DNA of 64,000 nt from Microbacterium sp. TPD7012. Lineage in GTDB: Bacteria > Actinomycetota > Actinomycetes > Actinomycetales > Microbacteriaceae. Positions 48,720 to 57,499 of this stretch are shown one piece after another. The DNA is taken from contig NZ_QDFV01000010.1 of the NCBI RefSeq assembly GCF_003075395.1, forward strand, positions 1 through 64,000, given 5' to 3'. The notes under the pieces are model-generated. The model was given only the letters and a program-made list of their open reading frames with translations. It did not search any database and was not told the DNA's origin. The number at the start of each line of letters is the position of its first letter. Position 1 is the stretch's first letter. The translations under genes and the position numbers were made by a program.

Positions 48720-49874
48720 GGCGATGACCGGCAGGCTGTTCACGAGCACGAGGCAGCCGAGCGCCCCGATGACCTGCAGCACGCGCGGATAGCGGCGCGC
48801 GGGTCCGGTCTGCCGGAAGGCCGCCGCATTGGCGATCAGGTAGTACAGCAGCACCCCGAACGAGGAGAAGCCGATCGCGTCGCGGAGATCCGCGACGAGC
48901 ACGATGCCGATGACGATCGCGGCGATCACGATCTCTGCGCGCTGCGGCACCTGACGACGCTCGTCGACCTTCGCCAGGAACCGCGGCACGTCGCTCTCGC
49001 GGGCCATCGCGAGGGTCGTGCGTCCGATGCCCGTGAGCAGGGCGAGCAGCGCGCCGAGGGAGGCCGCGGCGGCGGCCACCCGGATGAGCGGTGCGAGCGC
49101 GGGCCATCCGGCGGCGACGAGGAGATCGGCCAGCGGGGCGGTCGACGAGGCGGCGTCGCCCCCGAGCACGAGGATGACCGCGAGGCCCACCAGGGCGTAG
49201 ACGACGACCGCGCCGCCGAGGGCGAGCACGATCGCGCGGGGGATCGTGCGCGCGGGATCGACGACCTCCTCGCCCATGGTCGCGATCCGCGCATAGCCGG
49301 CGAACGCGAAGAACAGCAGCCCGGCGCCCTGCAGCACCCCGTACGCGGAGGCGTCGGGGAGCGGAGGAGGCGATGCCGCGGCGGCGGACCCGAACCCGAC
49401 GGCGACCGTGACGGCGAGACCGAGCAGCGAGCACGCCACGAGGATCCGCGTCAGCAGGGCGGTGCGGGTCACTCCGAAGCAGTTCACCGTGGCGAGGGCC
49501 GCCACCGCGACCACGGCGACCGGCGTCTGCCAGCCCTCGGGGGCGGCGTACGCGGCGAACGTCATGGCCATCGCCGCGCAGCTCGCGATCTTGCCGATCA
49601 CGAAGCTCCACCCGGCGATGAATCCCCACCAGGGGCCGATCTCCGCACGGGCGTAGGCGTAGGTGCCTCCGGCGACGGGATGCACCGCGGCCAGCTGGGC
49701 CGACGAGGTGGCGTTGCAGAACGCCACGACGGCGGCGATCGCGAGAGCGATGAGGATGCCGCTGCCGGCCACGCCCATCGCGGGAGCCCACACCGCGAAC
49801 ACGCCGGCTCCGATCATGGAGCCCAGGCCGATCGCGACGGCGTCTCCGAGCGTCAGTCGGCGGGCGAGGAGCAT
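48645..49874 (-). CDS. APC family amino acid permease
   Basis: A 409-residue permease of about 12 helices. LTLGDAVAIGLGSMIGAGVF is the diagnostic first helix with the GxG substrate turn, and PVAGGTYAYARAEIGP and FAFAGYARIATMGEEV match helices 3 and 6. It is shorter than most relatives (450-500) but not broken. It probably imports an amino acid or polyamine by proton symport or exchange. Its C-terminal coding end overlaps the araC-type gene by 75 bp tail-to-tail. Confidence 0.88.
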   Translation of the reverse strand: MLLARRLTLGDAVAIGLGSMIGAGVFAVWAPAMGVAGSGILIALAIAAVVAFCNATSSAQLAAVHPVAGGTYAYARAEIGPWWGFIAGWSFVIGKIASCAAMAMTFAAYAAPEGWQTPVAVVAVAALATVNCFGVTRTALLTRILVACSLLGLAVTVAVGFGSAAAASPPPLPDASAYGVLQGAGLLFFAFAGYARIATMGEEVVDPARTIPRAIVLALGGAVVVYALVGLAVILVLGGDAASSTAPLADLLVAAGWPALAPLIRVAAAAASLGALLALLTGIGRTTLAMARESDVPRFLAKVDERRQVPQRAEIVIAAIVIGIVLVADLRDAIGFSSFGVLLYYLIANAAAFRQTGPARRYPRVLQVIGALGCLVLVNSLPVIASLVGTAVVVCGVGYRMLRLRLARR

Positions 49875-49915
49875 GCCGACATCGTCGCACGCCCAGGTGA
49901 ACGACAGGGGTCGAG

Positions 49916-50386
49916 TCAGCCGCGTGCGGCGGTGACCCGCTTCTTCTCGCGGATGTAGACCTCCCGGCGCACCTTCGCGACGATGTCTCCGTCACGGTCG
50001 GTGATCACGGTCTCGAACCACTCGAGCACCTTCGCTCCGCCGCGGGCGCGCTCGCGGATCTCGTCGGCCTTCTCCTTCGAGACCTCGAACTCGGCGGTGA
50101 GCACGCCGCGCCCCGGCTTGAGGAACTCGATCTCGCCGCGCGTGTCCCACACGACGTGATCGCGCCCGAGCTGATGCATAACCAGCATGAAGAAGTAGGG
50201 GTCGGTCATCGCCGACATCGAGCCGCCGAACGCCGTCTTGACGTAGTTGCGGGTGAAGACGTTCACGTGGAGCTCGACGGTCGCGTGGGTCCAGTCCTCG
50301 CTGAACCGGCGGATGCGGATGCCGCTGAAGAGGTTCGGGATCCAGAGACTCATGCCGATCGCCAGACGGCGGGGAGTGATGCGCAT
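49916..50386 (-). CDS. DUF4442 / hotdog-fold thioesterase-like protein
   Basis: A 156-residue protein of the DUF4442 type, related to hotdog thioesterases. ITPRRLAIGMSLWIPNLFSG precedes the hotdog helix region YVKTAFGGSMSAMTDPYFFM; no definitive catalytic Asp/Glu is placed. It may bind or cleave acyl-CoA. The ATG at 50386 is chosen over an upstream in-frame start; the latter lies in the divergent GntR promoter region. Confidence 0.8.
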   Translation of the reverse strand: MRITPRRLAIGMSLWIPNLFSGIRIRRFSEDWTHATVELHVNVFTRNYVKTAFGGSMSAMTDPYFFMLVMHQLGRDHVVWDTRGEIEFLKPGRGVLTAEFEVSKEKADEIRERARGGAKVLEWFETVITDRDGDIVAKVRREVYIREKKRVTAARG

Positions 50387-50435
50387 GGCGCCAGTGTCCC
50401 GGATGCGCGCCACACCGTCCAAGACGACTGGAGGG

Positions 50436-50465
50436 TTGCCACAGTTGTTCTAGTTCACTTAGAAT
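50436..50465 (+). promoter_or_regulatory. Promoter of the GntR-DUF1648-CPBP operon with overlapping palindrome
   Basis: TTGCCA (50436-50441), 18 bp, TAGAAT (50460-50465). An inverted repeat, TTCTA-N7-TAGAA (50448-50452 and 50460-50464), overlaps the -10 and is a likely binding site of the encoded GntR protein. The GntR ribosome site GAGAGGA follows at 50481-50487. Confidence 0.65.
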
Positions 50466-50493
50466 AAGTAGCGATTTGAAAGAGAGGACTCCG

Positions 50494-50892
50494 ATGCTGA
50501 TCCGAGTGGACACCGACAGCTCTCGACCGCTGTACGACCAGGTCGCGGCGTCCGTCCGCTCCGACATCCTCGCCGGTGCTCTCGTTCCGGGAGACCGGCT
50601 GCCCGCGGCGCGCGACGTCGCCGAAGCCCTCGACATCAATCAGCACACCGTTCTCCACGCTTATCAGCGGCTGCGCGACGAGGGACTCGTCGACCTCCGT
50701 CGCGGCAGGGGAGCGGTGATCGCGGGGTCGGCGGCGCCGCTGGCCGAGCTCGCGCAGGAGATCGACGCGCTCGTGCGCCGGGCCGGTGCCCTCGGCGTCT
50801 CCGCCGAGACGCTCGCCGGCATCGTGCACGCGCATCGCGATCCACGATCCGAGAAGAACGCCCCCAGGAACCCCGAGGAGGTCTCGCCATGA
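50494..50892 (+). CDS. GntR family transcriptional regulator (YtrA subfamily)
   Basis: A 132-residue regulator. The winged HTH (LYDQVAASVRSDILAGALVP, RLPAARDVAEALDINQHTVL and LRDEGLVDLRRGRG) is complete and the C-terminal effector part is only about 50 residues, as in the YtrA subfamily, which controls ABC or membrane-protein operons. The ATG at 50494 has GAGAGGA upstream. Its stop overlaps the next start, so it is the first gene of an operon with a DUF1648 membrane protein and a CPBP protease. Confidence 0.9.
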   Translation: MLIRVDTDSSRPLYDQVAASVRSDILAGALVPGDRLPAARDVAEALDINQHTVLHAYQRLRDEGLVDLRRGRGAVIAGSAAPLAELAQEIDALVRRAGALGVSAETLAGIVHAHRDPRSEKNAPRNPEEVSP

Positions 50893-51947
50893 CCGCACAC
50901 GACCTGACCCGCATACCGCCGGCGCCGCTGCGCAGAGCGCGTCTCACCTTCTTCCTCGTCGCGGTCGTCGTGCCCGTCGTGATCTCGGCCATCGGCGTCG
51001 CGGTGATCGTCGCCTGGCTGCCGTCGATGCCTGACCAGGTCGCCGTCCACTGGGGTGTCAGCGGCGCCGACGGGTTCGCCCCGGCATCCACCTACCTCTG
51101 GATCCTGCTCGGGGTCGGTCTGGTGCTCCCCGTTCTCATGGCGATCACGACGTTCGCCGCGGTGGGTGCGCACTGGGGCGGCGCCGCACGGCTCATGGGC
51201 GCACTCGCCGCGGGCCTCGCCGCCTTCGCCACCGCCATGAGCCTCGGCTCGCTCGCGATGCAGCGCGATCTCGCGCCCGAGGCCGACGTGCCGGGCATCG
51301 GCCTCGTGATGCTCGGATCGTTCGCCGCGCTCGCGGCCGTCGGTGCCGTCGCCTGGGCGGTGCAGCCCCGGGTCGGCCCCGAGTCGGGTCCCACGCTCGA
51401 ATCACGTCAGATCGTGCGCATCGCCGAGGGGGAGCGCGTCGTCTGGCTGGCCACGACCTCGATGCCGCGCGCCGCGGTCGCCGTCCTCCTGCTGCTCCTG
51501 CTCTCGCTCGCCGCGCTCGCCGCCTTCATGCTCGGTACTGGGGTGCAGGGCGGGTGGGTCGTCGCGGTCGTCGTGCTCGTCGTCGCCTTCGCGATGGTGG
51601 CCACCACCGCGTTCCGTGTGCGCGTGACGCCCGAGGGATTCGCCGCCAGGGCGCTGATCGGCTGGCCCCGCATCGAGATCCCGCTCGACGAGGTCGAGTC
51701 CGCGCGCGCGGTCGATGTCTCGCCGTTCGGGGAGTTCGGCGGGTGGGGGTGGCGCATCGCCCTGGACGGGCGGACCGGCATCGTGATCCGCCGCGGACCC
51801 GCGATCGAGGTCGCGCGTCGCGGCCGACGACCGTTCCTCGTGACGATCGACGGCGCCGAGGAGGCCGCGGCGCTGCTCCAGGCCTACGTGGACCGTGCAC
51901 GTCTGCGCGGCGCGACCCGGACCGACCAGGGAAAGGCGACCTCATGA
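50889..51947 (+). CDS. DUF1648 domain-containing membrane protein
   Basis: A 352-residue membrane protein. The first 70 residues include a helix and the DUF1648 signature MPDQVAVHWGVSGADGFAPA, with further helices around 75-95, 115-140, 150-175 and 200-245, then a C-terminal soluble domain (about 250-340). In other bacteria such proteins accompany YtrA/GntR regulators and stress or immunity-type functions; the biochemical role is unknown. The start overlaps the GntR stop and the stop overlaps the CPBP start, giving one translationally coupled unit. Confidence 0.85.
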   Translation: MTAHDLTRIPPAPLRRARLTFFLVAVVVPVVISAIGVAVIVAWLPSMPDQVAVHWGVSGADGFAPASTYLWILLGVGLVLPVLMAITTFAAVGAHWGGAARLMGALAAGLAAFATAMSLGSLAMQRDLAPEADVPGIGLVMLGSFAALAAVGAVAWAVQPRVGPESGPTLESRQIVRIAEGERVVWLATTSMPRAAVAVLLLLLLSLAALAAFMLGTGVQGGWVVAVVVLVVAFAMVATTAFRVRVTPEGFAARALIGWPRIEIPLDEVESARAVDVSPFGEFGGWGWRIALDGRTGIVIRRGPAIEVARRGRRPFLVTIDGAEEAAALLQAYVDRARLRGATRTDQGKATS

Positions 51948-52897
51948 ACGACTCCACGCCGCTCGAGACGCGACGGGTGCCCTGGGGTGCCGTCATCGTC
52001 TTCACTGTGCTCGCCTGCGGTCTCGCCTGGCTGGTCGCGCTGCCTCTGTGGCTCGGCGACGGCCTGGCGGAGCCCCTGGCCGCCGCACTGCTGCCGGTGA
52101 TGATGCTGACGCCTGCCATCGCGGCGCTCGTCGTCACCTTCGCGCTGCGCACCCCGGCGCGCGGGGAGCGCGCGCGGTTCCTGGGTCTGTGGCCGCTGCG
52201 TCCGGCGAAGCGCATCGTCTGGCTGATGGTCGCCGCCTGGCTGGTGCCGCCGCTGCTGGTCGGGCTGAGCATCCTCGTGTCCGCCGCCCTCGGCTTCGTC
52301 CGGCTCGATCTCACGTTCGCCGCCTTCGCCGCGGAGCTGCAGAAGGCTCTTCCTGCGGGCGCGCCGATGCCACCGGTCGAGGTGGTCGTGTTCGCACAGA
52401 TCGCGATGATCCCGCTGGCGGCGCTCCTCAACGCGATCCCCGCGTTCGGCGAGGAGCTCGGCTGGCGGGGATGGCTGGTCCCCGCCCTCCGTCCGCTCGG
52501 CACGTGGCCGACGCTGCTTCTCAGCGGCGCGATCTGGGGCGTCTGGCACAGCCCGGTCATCCTCCTCGGCTACAACTTCGGCCGCACCGACCTGAGCGGG
52601 GTGCTCCTGATGATCGGCGGCTGTGTCGCCTGGGGCATCCTGCTCGGCTGGCTGCGACTGCGCTCGGCGTCGGTCTGGCCGGCGGTCCTCGCGCACGGTT
52701 CGCTCAACGCCGCCGGCGGGCTCATCGTCCTCTTCGCCGCTGCGAAGCCCGACCTGGGCCTGGCCGGACCGCTCGGGGTCGCCGGCTGGATAGTCCTCGC
52801 CGTCGTGATCGGGGTCCTCGCGGCCACCGGGCAGTTCCGGCGGCAGCCGGAACTCGCCGGCGCACCGGGAAGGCTGCTCTCCGCTCCACGCTCTTGA
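51944..52897 (+). CDS. CPBP family intramembrane metalloprotease
   Basis: A 317-residue integral membrane protein of the CPBP/Abi (type II CAAX prenyl-protease-like) family with eight or so helices. The conserved motifs are FGEELGWRGWL (Glu-Glu and Arg), WGVWHSPVI (His) and VLAHGSLNAAGG (His/Asn). Members process proteins or mediate bacteriocin self-immunity. Third gene of the GntR operon, overlapping the DUF1648 gene by 4 bp. The substrate is unknown. Confidence 0.88.
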   Translation: MNDSTPLETRRVPWGAVIVFTVLACGLAWLVALPLWLGDGLAEPLAAALLPVMMLTPAIAALVVTFALRTPARGERARFLGLWPLRPAKRIVWLMVAAWLVPPLLVGLSILVSAALGFVRLDLTFAAFAAELQKALPAGAPMPPVEVVVFAQIAMIPLAALLNAIPAFGEELGWRGWLVPALRPLGTWPTLLLSGAIWGVWHSPVILLGYNFGRTDLSGVLLMIGGCVAWGILLGWLRLRSASVWPAVLAHGSLNAAGGLIVLFAAAKPDLGLAGPLGVAGWIVLAVVIGVLAATGQFRRQPELAGAPGRLLSAPRS

Positions 52898-52928
52898 CTC
52901 GTCGCCGGGCCGACGGTTGGCTGAGGGC

Positions 52929-53588
52929 ATGGAATCCACCCCCGCAGCATGGACGCAGGCCGACGCCTTCCTCGCCGACACCCTGGTCGGACACGACCCG
53001 GCGCTCGAGGCGGCGCTCGAGGCGCAGCGCGCAGCCGGCCTTCCCGAGATCGAGGTGGCTCCGGTGGCCGGCAAGCTGCTCGACCTCCTCGTCCGCATCA
53101 GCGGCGCGAGGCGGGTGCTCGAGATCGGCACGCTCGGCGGGTACTCCACGATCTGGCTGGCCCGCGCTGTCGGCCCGGAGGGGAGGGTCGTGACGATCGA
53201 GGCAGAGGCGGACAACGCCGCCGTCGCACGAGCCAGCATCGACGCAGCCGGCGTGGGCGATCGCGTCGACATCCGCGTCGGACGCGGCGCCGACGTGCTG
53301 CCGACTCTCATCGCCGGATTCGACCTGGTGTTCATCGACGCCGACAAGGAGTCCAACACCGTCTACCTCGACTGGGCGGCGAAGCTCGGCCATCCGGGGA
53401 CGGTGATCGTGCTCGACAACATCGGGCGCGAGGGCGAGATCGTGCGCGACGATTCGACGGACTCCAAGGTGATCGGCACCCGCGACGGGCTGCGGATGCT
53501 GGGCGACGACCCGCGGTTCGACGCGACGGCTCTGCAGACGGTCGGCGCGAAGGGCTGGGACGGCGTCGCGCTCGCGCTGGTCGTCTGA
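52929..53588 (+). CDS. O-methyltransferase (catechol/caffeoyl-CoA type)
   Basis: A 219-residue SAM-dependent methyltransferase of the Methyltransf_3 family. RRVLEIGTLGGYSTIWLARA is the SAM-binding motif I, VTIEAEADNAAVAR motif II, and DLVFIDADKESN carries the metal-binding Asp. It likely methylates a catechol-type hydroxyl of a small molecule. The ATG at 52929 is preferred over an in-frame TTG at 52917. It stands 31 bp after the CPBP gene and ends 1 bp before a dispersed repeat copy. Confidence 0.88.
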   Translation: MESTPAAWTQADAFLADTLVGHDPALEAALEAQRAAGLPEIEVAPVAGKLLDLLVRISGARRVLEIGTLGGYSTIWLARAVGPEGRVVTIEAEADNAAVARASIDAAGVGDRVDIRVGRGADVLPTLIAGFDLVFIDADKESNTVYLDWAAKLGHPGTVIVLDNIGREGEIVRDDSTDSKVIGTRDGLRMLGDDPRFDATALQTVGAKGWDGVALALVV

Positions 53589-53589
53589 C

Positions 53590-53612
53590 GGGTCCCTGAG
53601 CTCGTCGAAGGG
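53590..53612. repeat. Copy of the dispersed repeat upstream of eno
   Basis: GGGTCCCTGAGCTCG then TCGAAGGG, one base from the main consensus. It begins 2 bp after the methyltransferase stop and covers the place where the -35 and spacer of the eno promoter would lie. Confidence 0.88.
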
Positions 53613-53618
53613 CCGGGC

Positions 53619-53624
53619 TAGACT
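53619..53624 (+). promoter_or_regulatory. Putative -10 of eno
   Basis: TAGACT about 55 bp before the eno start, with AAGGAG near 53667-53672 as ribosome site. No -35 consensus is present; the dispersed repeat occupies that region. Confidence 0.5.
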
Positions 53625-53664
53625 GAGCGCGGACCGACGACGCTCCACACAACGTTTTCTCTGA

Positions 53665-54960
<1,296 letters not shown>

Positions 54961-55024
54961 GCCCGGCCCGCGCTCAGAAAGAAGTCAGATTCACACCGCC
55001 TGAGCGGTGACCGGAGGAGGAGCC

Positions 55025-55597
55025 GTGGTACGACGACCGGCTCCTCCTTCGGCGTCTCCGAAGGCTCCGGCGTCCCCGCCGTCGACGCCCAAGAAGGGGC
55101 GCGCCAAGGCCGACGCTCGAGCGGCGTCTGCGCCGCGGCGGAAGCGCGCCAAGGGGAGCACGCAGGGTGTCGATGTCCGCGAGTGGGCTTCCGGCATCCG
55201 TCTCTCCGCCTTCTCCGTCATCATGCTGTCCCTCGTCGTGCTGGGAGCGTGGGTGCTCGTGCCGACACTCGGCACGTTCATCGATCAGCGGCAGAAGATC
55301 GCGGCGCTCGAGGCCTCCGTGAAGGTCAGCGAGGACGAGATCGCGGATCTCATCGCGGAGCGCGAGCGCTGGAGCGATCCCGCCTACATCACGACCCAGG
55401 CCCGCGAGCGCCTGTACTACGTGAAGCCGGGGGAGGTCGTGTACCTGATCGACAACGACCTCGACCCTTCCGCGCTTCCGCGGGAGCAGGATCCGATCAG
55501 CGACACTCTCGAGGAGAAGCCGGCGGACTGGATGCCGCAGCTGCTGCGCACCCTCGTCTCGACGGGGCTCAGCGACACCGCGGCCGTCGCTCCCTGA
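55025..55597 (+). CDS. ftsB: Septum formation initiator / FtsB-DivIC family protein
   Basis: A 190-residue membrane protein. A basic Pro/Ala-rich cytoplasmic N-terminus (1 to about 55) precedes one transmembrane helix (about 65-85), then a coiled coil (about 88-118) and an ERLYYVKPGEVVYLI segment typical of the FtsB/DivIC family, with a longer C-tail. It stabilises the FtsQLB-type divisome. The GTG at 55025 has GGAGGAGG directly upstream; a second GTG at 55007 lies before that site and is less likely. Confidence 0.9.
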   Translation: MVRRPAPPSASPKAPASPPSTPKKGRAKADARAASAPRRKRAKGSTQGVDVREWASGIRLSAFSVIMLSLVVLGAWVLVPTLGTFIDQRQKIAALEASVKVSEDEIADLIAERERWSDPAYITTQARERLYYVKPGEVVYLIDNDLDPSALPREQDPISDTLEEKPADWMPQLLRTLVSTGLSDTAAVAP

Positions 55598-55632
55598 GTG
55601 TTCGCTCCGAGCATCCTCCCTGGCGGCTCCCC

Positions 55633-55638
55633 TACGCT
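55633..55638 (+). promoter_or_regulatory. Leaderless-type -10 of the DUF501 gene
   Basis: TACGCT, six bases (GGTGGG), then GTG at 55645. Confidence 0.6.
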
Positions 55639-55644
55639 GGTGGG

Positions 55645-56187
55645 GTGACCACGCCGCCTTTCCCCGCCCCCACGCCCGCCGAGCTCGCCGTCGTCTCGGC
55701 GCAGCTCGGCCGCCCTGCACGCGGTGTGGTCGGCATCGCGGCGCGATGCGCCTGCGGCAATCCGACGGTCGTCGCCACGACACCGCGGCTGCCCGAAGGA
55801 ACGCCGTTCCCGACCTTCTACTACCTGACCCACCCGTCCGCGACGGCGGCGATGTCGACCCTCGAGGCCACGCAGGTGATGCCGGAGCTCGCGGCTCTCC
55901 TCGCCGACGACGAGGCGGTCGCAGCCGGCTATCTCGCCGCACACGAGGCGTATCTGGCCGATCGCGGGCGGTTCGGCGACGTGCCGGAGATCGACGGCAT
56001 CTCGGCGGGCGGCATGCCCACCCGCGTCAAGTGCCTGCACGCCCTCGCGGGGCATGCGCTCGCGGCAGGGCCGGGCGTGAATCCGATCGGTGACATCGCA
56101 CTCGAACGATCCTCCTGGTCGCCGTCGGTGTGCCGCTGCGAGGACCCCGGTGCGGCAACCCGCGACGAGGCGGCGCGGTCGGCGTGA
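55645..56187 (+). CDS. DUF501 domain-containing protein
   Basis: A 180-residue protein of the DUF501 family, found next to eno and ftsB in many actinobacteria. AVVSAQLGRPARGVVGIAAR, RCACGNPTVV, FPTFYYLTHP and RVKCLHALAGHALAAG are its hallmark stretches, and CRCEDPG ends the domain. Conserved Cys and His suggest a metal or redox role, but the function is unknown. It is cytoplasmic. The start is placed by the leaderless -10; its stop overlaps the subtilase start (GTGA). Confidence 0.9.
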   Translation: MTTPPFPAPTPAELAVVSAQLGRPARGVVGIAARCACGNPTVVATTPRLPEGTPFPTFYYLTHPSATAAMSTLEATQVMPELAALLADDEAVAAGYLAAHEAYLADRGRFGDVPEIDGISAGGMPTRVKCLHALAGHALAAGPGVNPIGDIALERSSWSPSVCRCEDPGAATRDEAARSA

Positions 56188-57479
56188 GCCCGCGACGGAT
56201 GCTGCGCAGCGTCACGGCCCTCGCGGTCGTGGCGGCATCCGTCCTGCTCCTCGGCGCGACGGCGACGCCTCCGCCGATCCCCGACAACCCCACCGATCCG
56301 GTGCGCGCGTCGGAGTACTGGCTCGACGGGGCCAAGATCCGCGAGGCCTGGAAGACGACCAGGGGCGCCGGCGTCACGATCGCGGTGATCGACACGGGCA
56401 TCGGCAAGGTTCCGCAGACGTTCGGCGACGCCGTGATCGGCGGGACCGACGTCTCCGGGACCGGCACCCCCGACGGCCGCACGCCGGTCGGAGCGGTCGA
56501 CGGGAACCACGGATCCTGGGTGGCGTCGCTGGCCGCCGGCCGCGGATCCCCCGACGGCACCGGCATGATCGGCGTCGCCCCCGAGGCGAACCTCCTGTCC
56601 ATCTCCGTGGGGTTCGGTGCGGCGGCGGCCGTGCCGTTCACCGAGCAGGTCGCCAAGGCGATGCGTTGGGCCGTCGACAACGGCGCCGACGTCATCAACC
56701 TGTCGTTCACCACGAACACGCTCGACTGGGATGAGAGCTGGGACGACGCGTTCCTCTACGCCTTCGAGCACGATGTCGTCGTCGTGGTCGCCGCGGGCAA
56801 CCGGGGGAGCGGCACCGACATCATCGGTGCGCCGGCCACGATCCCCGGCGTCCTGACCGTCGGCGGCGTCGATCAGACCGGTACGGCCAGCGTCGAGGCC
56901 TCCACGCAGGGGATCACGATCGGCATCTCCGCTCCCAGCGAAGGTCTGCTGGGCGTCTCCGCGAACGGCGAGGTCGTCTCCTGGAGGGGCACCAGCGGTG
57001 CCGCCCCGATCGTGGCCGGCGTCGCGGCGCTGATCCGCTCGGCGCATCCCGACATCAAGGCGATCGACGTCATCAACCGGATCATCAAGACCGCGATGCC
57101 CGTCGCCGACGCCGTGAAGCCGAGGGATCCGCTGTACGGCTTCGGGCTCGTCGATGCGGCGGCGGCGATCTCCGCCGACATCGCCCCGGTGGACGAGAAT
57201 CCCATGGGGGATCTCGCCGAATGGATCCACTTCTTCCGGCGCGCCGACACCGAGCCGCAGCCCGAGCCGACGATCACTCCGGTCGCCGTCGAGCCGCTCC
57301 CGGATGCCGACGCGCCGACCGAGGCGGGCTCACCGCTGCTTCCCAGCGCTGATTCGCTGCGCTACGGTACCCTGCCGCTCATCGCCCTCACAGTCCCTGG
57401 TATCCTGATAGCGCTTGGCGTCACCGCAGCTGCCCGGCGAATCCGATCGGCGCGCGTTTCTCGTACGCCACATTCCTGA
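56184..57479 (+). CDS. S8 family serine peptidase, mycosin-like
   Basis: A 431-residue subtilase. An N-terminal signal/anchor (about 8-28) leads to the protease domain with Asp in VIDTGIG, His in GNHGSWVASLAAG, and Ser in GTSGAAPIVAGVAALI, so the triad is complete. A Pro/Glu-rich stalk and a C-terminal membrane helix (about 395-418) with a basic tail follow, as in mycosins. Mycosins process type VII secretion substrates, but no ESX gene is nearby; here it sits in the eno-ftsB cluster. It starts with GTG overlapping the DUF501 stop. Confidence 0.88.
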   Translation: MSPRRMLRSVTALAVVAASVLLLGATATPPPIPDNPTDPVRASEYWLDGAKIREAWKTTRGAGVTIAVIDTGIGKVPQTFGDAVIGGTDVSGTGTPDGRTPVGAVDGNHGSWVASLAAGRGSPDGTGMIGVAPEANLLSISVGFGAAAAVPFTEQVAKAMRWAVDNGADVINLSFTTNTLDWDESWDDAFLYAFEHDVVVVVAAGNRGSGTDIIGAPATIPGVLTVGGVDQTGTASVEASTQGITIGISAPSEGLLGVSANGEVVSWRGTSGAAPIVAGVAALIRSAHPDIKAIDVINRIIKTAMPVADAVKPRDPLYGFGLVDAAAAISADIAPVDENPMGDLAEWIHFFRRADTEPQPEPTITPVAVEPLPDADAPTEAGSPLLPSADSLRYGTLPLIALTVPGILIALGVTAAARRIRSARVSRTPHS

Positions 57480-57499
57480 CTCCAAGGAGTTGTTCCCCT

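Noticed and set aside
54994-55009. Small hairpin (CACCGC-CTGA-GCGGTG) between eno and ftsB as terminator
   Set aside because: The stem has only six pairs and no T-run, and the genes are likely co-transcribed.
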